Below, in pieces: positions 48,040-58,539 of a stretch of 64,000 nucleotides of DNA. The stretch covers positions 11,754,001 to 11,818,000 of the forward strand of contig JAPTOF010000016.1 of NCBI GenBank assembly GCA_028554755.1. The letters are read 5' to 3'. A model generated the notes under the pieces. It ran no database searches and was not told the origin of the DNA. It saw only the letters and a program-made list of their open reading frames with translations. The translations under genes and the position numbers were made by a program. Each line of letters begins with the position of its first letter. Positions within the stretch are counted from its first letter, which is position 1. The stretch comes from Cordia subcordata (lineage: Eukaryota; Streptophyta; Magnoliopsida; Boraginales; Cordiaceae).

Positions 48040-51000
48040 TTGATATGCCCCCACAAGATGGTGGTGTCTTGGACAACACCAATCTTGGATATTAACGACT
48101 GGAACCTGGTTTTTGCAAGTGGCTTTGTTAAGATGTCAGCTAACTAATTGTTGGAAGACACATGAGCGACTTCAAGTTGTTTGCTTGCCACCTTGTCACA
48201 CACAAAATGAAAATCCAATGCTAGATGCTTCATACGAGAGTGAAATACTGGATTACCATACACATACATTGCCCAAATTTTATTACAAAGCAAGTTTGGA
48301 GCTGGAATTTTGATATGCAATTCTTGAAGCGAATTTTAACCAACAAAGTTTGGCTGTGGTAGATGCAACTGTTCGTAGGCCTCAATTGACGATCTTGCAA
48401 TGGTGCATTGCTTCTTTGAGCACCACAACATAGGATTTTGAGAGGTCGATGTTGAAGTGTAGTCATTTGAGTCACTAGCCCAGTCCGCATCCGAATAAGC
48501 TGTGAGAGAATTACTAGGTGATATTGATAAGAAAAGCCCATGGTGAATCGTCCCACTCAAAAATCGAAGTAATCCCTTGGTAGCTTGCCAATGGTTTTGA
48601 GTTGGACTATGCATGAATTGAGCCAATTTGTTTACACTATTGGAGATATTCGACCTTGTTAATGTTAAACATTGAAGTCCATCAATCAATTTCCTAAACT
48701 GCGATGGATCTGCCAATTTTGGGCTATCATTGAGAGAGAGCTATGTTGCTGATCCAAGTGGTGTTACAGATGGTTTTGAATTCAGCATTGTAACTTTGAA
48801 AGCATATCTCTGATACATTTGGCCTGTGAAAGCAATACTTCTGTTATAGTTTGAAAAACCTTAATACCTAGAAAATATGTTAGTGGCCCCATGTCTTTGA
48901 TCGAAAATTTATGTGCTAGTACCTGTATTACTCATGCAATATGGGTGGTGGAATTTCCAGTGATGATCAAATCGTCCAGATAAACTAGCACATACAAAAT
49001 AATATCACCCTTGGCATACACAAATAGTGAGTTATCAAACTTTGCGCCCATAAAACTAAGATGAAGAATAAAATTTCGCAATTTAATAAACCAAGCATGG
49101 GGTGCTTGTTTTAATCCATATAAAGATTTCTCCAACTTACAAACATGAGAAGGATAAGAAGGATTGATAAAACCTGGAGGCTGAGTCTTGAATACTTCTT
49201 CTGTTAATGTGCCGTGCAAGAAGGCGTTATTGACATCTAATTGATTAATTGCCCAGCCATTTGATATTGTTATGGATAGAACAGTGCAAACAGTTGTAGC
49301 TTTAAGACAGGACTGAAGGTCTCTTTGAAGTCTACACCTGGTTACTGATTGAATCCCTTGGTAACTAATCTTGCCCTGAACCTGGCAATGCTCCCATCAG
49401 GGTGTCGTTTGATTCGAAATACGCATTTACATCCCACTATATTTTGAGTAGAATCACGTGGCACTAATTTCCATGTGGTATTTCATTCAAGAGCTACTAT
49501 CTCCTTTTGCATTGCCTTTTACCAAACCTCACTCCTTAAGGCTTGCTTGATCGTAGTGGGCTCAATTTCAGCTTGATTGTCACTTGTATGAATATGTAGC
49601 AAATATTTCCTATTTGGACAAAATATGTTATTTTTGGCTCGCGTAGTCATGTGGTGAGTTGGTCGAATTGTCTTGGATGAATTGTGGGATGTAGTGTCAG
49701 GACTAGTGTCGACAAAATTGAAAAGAGCAGGAGACATGATTAATTTGCTGTTGCATGAAGAGGATAGTGACGTGTGGGAGTTGGAAGTAGTAGAAGAGGT
49801 TGTTTGAGCTGGGGAGGGAGTTTGGGTAGATGTCCCATGTGTAGGCATGGGTTGGGAGGTAGACAAGTGTGATTGTTGATTTTTGTAAGTGGAAGTGTTC
49901 GTTGGCAGTGGAAGAGTAAATGGGATAGCTTGAGCAAGAGATTCATTTGTAATGGAACTGTATGACTGAGAAGAGTCAGAGACATGGAAAGGACTAGAAG
50001 TGCTTGAGACCTACTTGGAGGCATCATGTGATGCATGAGAAGTAAAAGGCAAAGACTCATCAGCAACTGGAAAATATTTTCATTAAAACGAACTTGCCAT
50101 GAATGAAAATATTTATGATTGACAAAATCATAGCATATATAAGCATTGTGAGTCTATGAGTACCCAAGAAATATGCAAGCTTTGGAGTGCAACTCAAGGT
50201 TATTAGAATTGTAGGGTCATAGCCAAGGATAGCAACGACAACAAAAAATTCTTAGTTTTGAATATTCAACTTAACATTGAATAATTTTTGAAATGGAGAT
50301 TTATTTTTAAGAATGGGAGTTGGTAGCCGGTTAATGAGATATATTGCAGTTTGAAAGGCCAAAGACCAAAAAGATGCAGAAAGAGATGCATGATGTAAAA
50401 GAGCTAAGCCGGTTTCTACAACATGTCTACGTCGCTTTTCTACTATTGCAATATACTCAGGCGTGTAAGGTGGTGAGACCAAATGTTGTATACCGTATTT
50501 AGCAAATAAGTCCTTTAAGCCAAAATATTTAATCCCATCAAACAGTTGAAATTTTAATACTAAAATAGTTTTCTATCATAATTTTAAATTTTAGAAAAAA
50601 TATCAACACCATTACATTTAAAAGCCAGAGGAAAAAGCCATGAATACTTCATAAAGTGATACACAAAAATTACAGTAATAATCAAATCCATCGATAGACC
50701 TAACAAGAGAAGGTCCCCAAACATCAGTATACAGTAATTCAAGTGGATGACTACTAGAAATACTAGACTGACCAAAGGACAACTTATGACTTTTGACATA
50801 AGCACAAGAATCACAAACCATACCAAAAGGTTTATTTTCAACAGGCAATTTATTCTGAGAAAGAATTTGATTAAGGACTTTGACTGAGGGATGACCCATC
50901 CTAGCATGCCAATCTTCTCGAGTTGTTTTGACAGCTACAGAGATTTGAGGTACACAACTAGAGCTTGGCCATTCATAGATGTTATTCCTATTCTGCCCCA

Positions 51001-51502
51001 TCACAAGGTTGCCCCCATAAAAAGATCCTTCACATGAAAGGAAGCAGGGTAAAAGTGAATAGAAGCATTATTTTGACGACAAAATTGAGAAACAAAAGTC
51101 AAATTTTTATTAATGAAAGAAACACAGAACATTGTGCAAATTAAGAGATTTAGAGGAAACATTTGAAGGTAAATTTGAGGAGCCAATGTGAGTGACAGAT
51201 AAACCTGTACCATCAACAATGACTACTTTGTCGGGTCCTTCATATTGATGAGAGTTGGAAAGATTTGCTACATCAGAGGTGACATGATGAGAAGCCCCAG
51301 AGTCAAGAATCCAACCAAAAGAAGTTTGATTGGTTGAGGTAGATACTGTGTTAGCCGTTGCAGAAGAGGACAGGAAGAAAAAGCCTTTTGTAGTAAAGCA
51401 TTGACGAGTCGTATACCCTTTCTTATCCCAAAACTGGTATATGACTATAGGCTTTTGTGAATTTTGAGGTGGTGCTTGTGAACTAGAAGACAATGAATTG
51501 TT
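48040..51502 (-). pseudogene. Copia pol: zinc knuckle, protease, integrase, RT, RNase H
   Basis: In order on the minus strand: a degenerate knuckle CFTTKG / FWDKKGYTTRQC (about 51430); protease WILDSGASHHVTSD (51315-51275) with catalytic Asp; gag-pre-integrase WHARMGHPS...CDSCAYVKSHKL (50910-50780); integrase LYTDVWGPS (first Asp) and EYIAIVEKRRRHVVETG with Glu (50450-50400); RT FKTQPPGFINP, KLEKSLYGLKQAPHAWF (49150-49100) and YLDDLIITGN (48960); RNase H YSDADWASDSNDYTSTS (48500-48450), ending in the LTKPLAK-type tail (about 48120). Catalytic motifs survive, but stops and frameshifts (about 51000, 50580, 50250, 49500, 48930, 48730) inactivate it. Confidence 0.85.
51498..51502 (+). repeat. target-site duplication TTGTT, left copy
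   Basis: Five bases immediately before the 5' LTR of Gypsy 2. Identical bases follow the 3' LTR at 63348-63352, inside the interrupted Copia gag. Confidence 0.95.
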
Positions 51503-52021
51503 TGTTATGGCCAAAATTAGTTGATATGGAGGCCCACTTTTTTTATTTTTATGGCCTATTTAGTTAGGTCATTTCTCCAGAGGCCCAAAGGTACAATCCG
51601 CATAAAGTTTGATACCTGCTTAAATGTCTTCAAGGGAAGATAAGTTCAAGGAGGATAAGGCTAAGCGTCTAGGTGAAGGTATATGCGTCTTAGGTAAAGT
51701 TTGGCTTGAGGACAGATTTCTTGAACGCGTTAAGAACTTTTTGCACCAAGGATTTAAAGGGGGACACAGAGCCAGATAGAGGACACAGCATTCCTAATGC
51801 AAAAAGCCTACCTTTTTACAAACACGGTTTGCACGAAACCCATTCAATATCTATTTTCAGTTCTAGTTTCCTAACAAGCTTAGCATTTACTTGAGCGTCG
51901 GAGTACTTTTGGCCGGCACCGTACCGATGTCAAGGGTTACGCCTTATATTTCGCTTCTTGGTCTTACAGGTTATTGGAGCCCTAACCGACTTTGTTCATG
52001 ATTGTACAAATAACCTCTATA
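51503..52021 (+). repeat. 5' LTR of Gypsy 2
   Basis: It begins TGTTATGGCC and aligns with 62852-63347 throughout. It ends CTCTATA where the 3' LTR has TTCTACA, so the terminal CA is mutated. TTTGGTGCCCATTGTGGGG follows directly, the leader and primer-binding start of this group. A 22-bp segment (about 51861-51882) is absent from the 3' LTR. Confidence 0.93.
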
Positions 52022-52100
52022 ATTTGGTGCCCATTGTGGGGCCCCTAGAATCAGGCACGGTGACTAAGAACAGTATTCTTGCACTCAATCAGTAACTCTC

Positions 52101-53510
52101 ATGACGTCCAACCCCGCTACTAGTGCTAGTGAGAGCAGTAGCATGCAAGCCATCTTGGCCAAGATGGCGCTCTACGAGGAGTAACAGGCGATGTATGAAA
52201 ACAAGTTTAAAGACGTAGAGGCAGAAAATAACGGTATACGTGAAGAGAATTTGGATCTGACGAAAAAAGTCATTGCCCTCTTAACAAACACGGTACCCCG
52301 GGATAAAGGAAAGGCCGTGCTGATTGAATCAGCGAATCCAATGCAATCATTAGACTCTATACCCCGCTAGACCCCTAGGGATGAAATCTTGACATTTGCA
52401 ACAAATGCGGCTGGCACTTCAAATCAACAAAAAGAAGTGAGGGAACATATGACCCCCACACAAGATGGGTCATACCCAGACATGCTTAGGCGATTCACTG
52501 AATTGAAATCCTTAATCCAAAGAATTCTAGGGGTACCTGCACCTATTAAAAGAAGTGCCACCAACAGCTACGTAGAATCTCCCTTTGTAAACGCCATCGC
52601 AATGGTAGACTTGCCCGCCAAAATCTCCTTCCCAAATATGAAGCCATTTGATGGGACCACAGATCCAGATGACCATATAATGCAATATAAATGGAAGATG
52701 TACACTGTGGCCATTCCCCGTGACAAAAAGGAGGCCTGTATATATAAGAGCTTCGGTTCGAGTTTGGCAGGTCCTGTTCTGCAATGGTACACCAACCTCC
52801 CAATGGGTGCATATCATCTTTTGCCCAGTTGACTAACATATCCGTAAAACAATATGCGAGTAGTAGGAAATTGGAAAAACAATCAAATGATCTATACCTA
52901 ATCATACAGAGAAGGAGAAAACCCTCAGGGACTACGTAGGGAGATTTAACAAGGAGAAAGTGTCCATACCTTAGTGTAACATGGCAACAGCAATTTCCGC
53001 CTTCTATAGAGGGCTTTTGCCAGATCAGACCTTTACAAAGAGCTTATAAAGTATCCTTTCAAGACTATGGAAGATGCCCTAGCAAAGGTGTGGGCTCAGA
53101 ATAAATAGGCAGACGATCGCACTAACCTTCACCAGACTTCCACAAGCCATGGGCAAAGAGACCTCCATTTGGGACGACAGTTAAGAAGGCATGAGCCCTA
53201 CCCCTTTAGGAGCCAATGTGAAAACGAGACAACCAATGGAAGGCCTCGTGACAAAAGGCGACCCCTTGATTAGGACTTAGAATGAAAGGTAAAAGTTCCA
53301 GATTATAAACTTTTTGTAACCCTGTTCGAACTCATTCACACACTAAGGACCATGGGCAACACCGTGAAGTGGCCAGGAAAATTAAGATCCCCAACAGAAT
53401 TAAGAGACAAGTCTAAGTGGTGCGAGTTTCATGCAGATCACGGACATACCACAGAGGAGTGCTATGGCCTCAAGTGGGAAGTAGCTGAGTTACTAAAGAA
53501 ATGATGTCTA
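52101..53510 (+). pseudogene. Gypsy-2 gag
   Basis: ATG at 52101 (MTSNPATSASESSSMQAIL) is followed by a coiled-coil-like stretch, then the gag domain: YVESPFVNAIAMVDLP, FPNMKPFDGTTDPDDHI, ILQWYTNLP-type text (52560-52810). Next come GETLRDYVGRFNKEK (about 52920) and a knuckle-like CEFHADHGHTTEECYGLK (53430-53480), typical of Tat gag. Stops at about 52182, 52368, 52830, 52974 and elsewhere, plus a frameshift near 52820, break it. Confidence 0.8.
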
Positions 53511-54180
53511 ACTGAACTCTTTTCTAGCAAGGGGAAACAGACCCTAGCCCGACGAGATGGGAAACTGAAAGCGAAAGATCTGGCCCCACCAAATCCATCA
53601 TGGCATGAGCGAACAGTGAATTACATTAGGGGAGGATCGCATATTAGTGGGATTAGTGTCTCCACAGCAAGAAAACATACACGCCTAGTGGTAGGACACG
53701 ATCATCATCCCCCGCAGCCAGCTGACCTAGGTCCAGAAACGGTGATATCGTTCTTTAATTATGAGATTTCCCATCTAAATAACCCACATGATGATGCACT
53801 TGTTATCGCGTTTATGGTAGCCAACTGCTGCGTTCAGAGGATCTTGATAGATAACGGCAACTCGGCCAATGTTTTAATGCTCAATGCTCTCAGGGAGATG
53901 GGAATTGACGAACGGCATCTCGTGAGGCGATCCACCCCTATGGTAGGATTCAGCGGAGAGCACAAGCACACTATTAGAGAGGTACACCTGTCAGTCTTTG
54001 CTGAAGGAATCAACATGAATGTCAGGTTTTTAGTGATAGACAGTCCATCCCCACACAACATCATATTAGAAAGATTGTGGATTCATGACATGAAAGCAAT
54101 TCCATTCACTTACCATGAGGTCCTAAAGTTTCCGACCAGGTAGGGAGTCAAAGAGATAAGAGGCAGCAATTAAACTCCCG
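53511..54180 (+). pseudogene. Gypsy-2 aspartic protease
   Basis: NYIRGGSHISGIS (53616) begins the conserved pre-protease segment. LVIAFMVANCCVQRILID precedes ILIDNGNSANVL (53840-53875). The catalytic loop would be DxGSSxxIL and here reads DNGNSANVL, with Asp kept and the second Gly-Ser altered. HNIILERLWIHDMKAIPFTYH and KFPTR end the domain (54055-54140). A stop at 54142 terminates the frame. Confidence 0.8.
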
Positions 54181-55219
54181 TGGATGCTATTGTACCGCGA
54201 TGAAAGGGGCCCGGCATGATGCCTTATACCAAGTAAAAGAGGCTACTCCCTCAACATCGCTTGATTATCTTCAAATAGAGGAACTGGATGAAGTACAAAT
54301 TGAACCTGAGAAACCAAGCCATACAGTTCAAATCGGGTCAGGATTGGAGCCAAAACTGAGAAGCCAGATGATAAACTTTCTCAGTAGCACCGAGCTTGCT
54401 TCGCATGGTCACATACTGATATGGTGGGGATAGACCCAGAAATAATGGTTCATGAGTTGAAAGCAGATCCAGCGCTTCATCTAGTCAGGCAGAAACGTAG
54501 GAAATTTGTCTTTGAAAGGAATCGAGTAATCAATAAAGAGGTACAGAAACTAATCGACGTGGGGTTTATCAGAGAAGTATATTACCCAAATGGCTGGCAA
54601 GTGTCGTTGTAGTAAAAAAGAAGAACGGAAAATAGAGGGTTTGCATTGATTTTACAGATTTGAATAAGGCATGCCCCAAGGATTCTTTTCCTATCCCTCA
54701 CATCGATGAAATGGTAGACGCGACTGCGGCCACGAACTTTTCAGCTTTATGGATGCATTTTTCGGGTACAACCAGATACTGATGCATCCCGACGACTAGG
54801 AGAAAACATCGGTCATTACTGAATGCAACACCTATTGTTACAAGGTCATGCCTTTTGGCCTAAAAAATGCGGGAGCGACTTACCAACGCCTCGTCAACAA
54901 GATGTTTGCTGATCAATTAGGGCGTACGATGGAGGTCTATATCAATGACATGTTGGTAAAATCCTTAGCGGTAGAGCAACATGTCAACCATCTACGACAG
55001 GCCTTTAATGTCTTAAGAAAATACAACATGAAGCTCAACCCCACCAAATGTTCCTTTGGAGTTAAATCCAGGAAATTCCTTGGATACCTTGTTAACCAAC
55101 GAGGAATCGAAGCACATCCTGATCAAATAAGAGCTATCTTCAACATCCCATCTTCAAAGAACATCCAGGAAGTTATGAAACTCACGGGCAGAGTCGCAGC
55201 GCTCAATAGGTTCATTTAA
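54181..55219 (+). pseudogene. Gypsy-2 reverse transcriptase, YIDD changed to YIND
   Basis: GIDPEIMVHEL and EVQKLIDVGFIREVYYPNW-type text (54424-54600) start the RT. KKNGK and CIDFTDLNKACPKDSFPIP follow after a TAG. A frameshift leads to MDAFFGYNQILMHPDD. Then KVMPFGLKNAGATYQRLVN (54845-54900) and MEVYINDMLVKSL (54930-54970): the YxDD box is YIND, so one of the two metal-binding Asp residues is Asn. The rest (YNMKLNPTKCSFGV, FLGYLVNQRGIEAHPDQI) is well kept to 55219. It could not be active even without the stops. Confidence 0.88.
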
Positions 55220-56260
55220 AGGTCATCGAACAAATTTCATTCATTCTTAGCATACTCCGAAAAAATAAGGGCTTCGAATGGACAAACGAGTGCGAAAAGG
55301 CCTTGCAGGAGTTGAAGGCATATTTAACCAACCCTCTGTTACTATCTAAACTGAAATATGGGGAGATCTTGTTCATTTACTTAGCGGTCTTAGGGGCTGC
55401 AATCAGTGCCATGTTATTGCGAGAGAAAGGCAGAAGGCAGTTCCCTGTATACTACACCAGCAAAGCCTTATTTGATGCTGAGACCAGGTATAGCCAGCTG
55501 GAAAAATTGGCATTGGCTTTTGTCACTACCGCTGACAAGCTGAGGTCATATTTCCAAAGCCATCCCATCGAAGTGATGACCACTTTTCTTTTGAAGGCAA
55601 TCCTGCACAGTCCTGAACTGTCCGGCCGTCTTGCTAAATGGGCCGTGGAACTCAGTGAGTACGATATTACATTCCATCCAAGGACAGTGGTGAATTCCAG
55701 GGTGCTTGTGGATTTTATGGTAGAATTTACACCAAGTATCCAGCCGGAGGCAAAAAAAGAGGTATTATGCCTCATTGAGGATCCAAAGTTAGGGAAATGG
55801 GTAATTTTTGTAGATAGATCGAGCAACGCAAGAGGCAGTGGGCTCAAAATAGTATTGCGATCACCCGAGAGAGATGAAATTGAACAGTCTGTTAAGTTCG
55901 GATTCAAGGCCACGAACAATGAAGCAGAATACGAAGCCCTCATAACGGGTTTGATGTTAGCGAGGGATGTAAACGTCAAGCATATCATAATGAATAACGA
56001 TTCCTAGTTGGTTATAAACCAAATTTTGGGGACCTACCAAGCAAAAGGCAAAAAGATGATAGCTTACTTCACCGCTGTTAAAAAGATAGCATCTACATTT
56101 GAAGAATTTGAGATAAAACAGGTAAGCCGCGATAACAACTGTCATGCGGAAGCACTGGCGAGCTTAGGAGCAGCAACGCAGTCCGTTACTTCGAAGAATA
56201 TCCCAGTGATAAATTTACAATGGCCAGCCATTGAGAGCAAACGAGCAAACTAGTAGACGA
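55220..56260 (+). pseudogene. Gypsy-2 RNase H, two segments
   Basis: The first RNase H runs about 55260-55690: QELKAYLTNPLLLSK, VYYTSKALFDAETRYSQLEKLA, LRSYFQSHPIEV and GRLAKWAVELSEYDI. The second runs 55800-56250: WVIFVDRSSNARGSG (usually VDGSSN, Gly to Arg), NNEAEYEALITGLMLA, then NNDS followed by TAG where Gln is usual (SDSQL), and EEFEIKQVSRDNNCHAEALASLG. Two consecutive RNase H segments mark Tat-type elements. The longest surviving reading frame of the element (234 codons) lies here. Confidence 0.88.
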
Positions 56261-57512
56261 GGTCACGTGTGTGGATGATGAGCCAAACTGGATGACCTCG
56301 ATTATCCAGTACATAAAAAATGATACCGTCCCTGAGAATCGTGCAGAGGCTAGGAAGCTTAAGGCTAAAGCAGCCTGGTATTGCATCAGTGACGGAAGCT
56401 TGTACAGGAGATCTTTCTTGGGACCTTATCTGCGGTACTTAGGTCCGAGTAAAGTCAACTATGTCTTAGCTGAGCTACATGAAGGGCAATTTGGGAATCA
56501 CACGGGAGCAAGGAGTCTAGCCAACCAGACGCATACTGCAAGGTATTACTGACCCACCATGAGGTTTGATGTGTTCAGCTACGTGAAAAAATGTGTCAGT
56601 TGTCAAAGGTTCGCCCAAATCCCACACCAATCGGCTGAGCCGTTGACTTCCGTTACTTCTCTTTGGCCATTTCAATGGATATTGTCGGGAAACTGCCTAC
56701 CACGCCAAGACAGAAAGTTTACATGTTGGCAGCTATAGACTACTTTTCCAAGTGGATAGAAGCCGAGTTTTATCATCAGATCCGAGGCAAGGAAGTCAAA
56801 AACTTCGTATGGAAGAACATAATATGCAAATTTGGAGTTTCCTTGGAGATCGTCACAGACAACGGCTCACAATTTATTAGCTGAAACTTTAAGAATTTTT
56901 GCAAGGAATGGAAGATCAAACTCACGTTTTCTACTCCAAGGCACCCTCAAGCTAATGGATTGGCCAAGTCATCCAACAAGATTATAATTTCTACTTTAAA
57001 GAAAAGGCTAGAGAGCGCCAAAGGGCACTGGGAAGAAGAACTCCCAGGGATGCTATGGTCCTATCGCACCACAGCCAAGACTTCTACTGGGGAAACATCG
57101 TTCTCGTTGGTATACGGCGTTAAAGTAGTCATCCCAGCAAAAGTCAGCTTACCAACTCTGTGAATTTCCTGGGCTTCCAAAGTACAAAACGATGAGGGGA
57201 TCTGCCATGAGCTGGATGATGCTGAAGAAAAGAGAGAGCAAGCCCTCATTCGTATGGCGGCATATCAGCAAAAGGTCGCCAAGCATTACAACAAAAGCTT
57301 GAGGGCAAAGACATTTAAGTCAGGAGACTGGGTGTTAAGGAAAGCCTTTGAGAATACCAAGGAGGTGAATGCAAGGAAGTTAAGACCCAACTGGAAAGGA
57401 TTGTACCAAGTTACAAAGGTAGTCGGCCAAGAGGCATATAGGCTCAGCACCAAGGACAGCAGGGAAGTGCCGAATAGCTAGAATGCAGTCCATTTGAAGA
57501 AGTATCATTTCT
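56261..57512 (+). pseudogene. Gypsy-2 integrase, catalytic Glu replaced
   Basis: The HHCC finger is visible: HEGQFGNHTGARSLANQ, then YVKKCVSCQRF (56480-56610). The core has DIVGKLP, then AAIDYFSKWIEAE (first Asp region) and IVTDNGSQFIS (second Asp, 56855-56880). The third block reads HPQANGLAKSSNKII (56945-56990), where the family has HPQxNGQAExxNK: the catalytic Glu is Lys. The tail has LWSYRTTAKTSTGETSFSLVYG and GDWVLRKAFENTKEVNARKLRPNWKGLYQVTKV, ending near NAVHLKKYHF (57512). There are frameshifts near 56660 and stops at 56550, 56880 and 57161. Confidence 0.88.
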
Positions 57513-57740
57513 AGGAAGAAAATTCTTGCTTTGGTAAGTTCTTTAGATGTTATTTAAAAGGCTAAATTTGAATAAGTGCAGATAGGCGGGTTAGATTAAA
57601 GGTTCCTTTTCTTTTCCTTTAAATTAGTTCTTAGACCTAGGTGGTAAAGAAGGATGGCATTGTGACGCTAATAAATGTCTTCTCTTTTAGTTCGATGATT
57701 CCCTTTTGACATTCCAACATCAGATATTGCAATGAATTTT
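57513..57740 (+). other. start of Gypsy-2 3' non-coding region
   Basis: No coding or repeat signal; it separates the pol end from the tandem array. Confidence 0.4.
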
Positions 57741-58190
57741 TGTAAGACTTGCACACAGTCTCTGTTATTTTTGCGAGACTAATGAATAGTCTCTATTTTC
57801 ATAAGACTTGCATACAGTCTCTGTTATTCCTGTGAGACTAACGAGCAGCCTCTATTTTCGGAGACTTGCATGTAGTCTCTGTTATTCCTGCGAGACTAAC
57901 AAATATTCTCTATTTTCGGAAGACTTGCATATAATCTTTGTTATTTCAGCGAGACTAACGAATAGTCTCTATTTCTGTAAGATTTGCAAACAGTCATTAA
58001 GGCTTGCAAGTAGTTTCTATTATTTCTACGAGACTTTCAAACAGTCTCTTTTTTCGCGAGGCAGACAAACGCTCTTTATTTTCACGAGACTAACAACGGT
58101 CTCTATTTTCGCAAAGCAAAACTGGGCATCATGTCTACCGAGACAGTCTCTATCTCTATAGCTTAACTAGTTAGGCTCTGTCTCACGGGC
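57741..58190 (+). repeat. tandem repeat, period about 59 bp, downstream of Gypsy-2 pol
   Basis: Units begin AGACTTGCA at 57745, 57804, 57862 and 57921 (spacing 59, 58, 59) and continue, more diverged and shortened, to about 58190. Each unit has 'acagtctctgttatt', then 'cgagactaacgaatagtctctattttc'. The paired AGACTAAC.AATAGTCTCT makes a small imperfect inverted repeat in each unit. Arrays at this site are typical of Tat/Ogre elements. Confidence 0.88.
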
Positions 58191-58539
58191 TAGATGAGTC
58201 AACCTTTTAGAGATTAGCAAACAGTCTTTTTTAAACTACTGCTATTGAGTCATGGACGAGCAGTAGGCATTATCGGCTAACAAGCTACAGTAGTGCCATG
58301 CAAAGAATATATAACGCCCCCCATACCTTTTTTAAACACAAGCATATAGTCACTGGTGATCCAAGAAAGCAGTCCCCTCAAGGTTTGTAAACAGGATTTT
58401 CATCAACATAAATAAATTCACAAAGGAGAATGAAAGAGCATACAATAAGAGCTAACATAATTCACAATCTTGTGCTTCAGAGAGCAAAATAAGTAAAACA
58501 CATATCAGTTCAAAAGGTAAATATCTAGAATAGCTAGGT
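58191..58539 (+). other. spacer between the tandem array and the antisense ORF
   Basis: No gene seen. This is where the 3' end of an antisense transcript would lie. Confidence 0.35.

Noticed and set aside
52527..52905. Three minus-strand ORFs opposite the Gypsy-2 gag
   Set aside because: Shadow frames of gag; no homology-like blocks.
55452..55988. 178-codon ORF on the minus strand
   Set aside because: Shadow of the Gypsy-2 RNase H frame, with no family features of its own.
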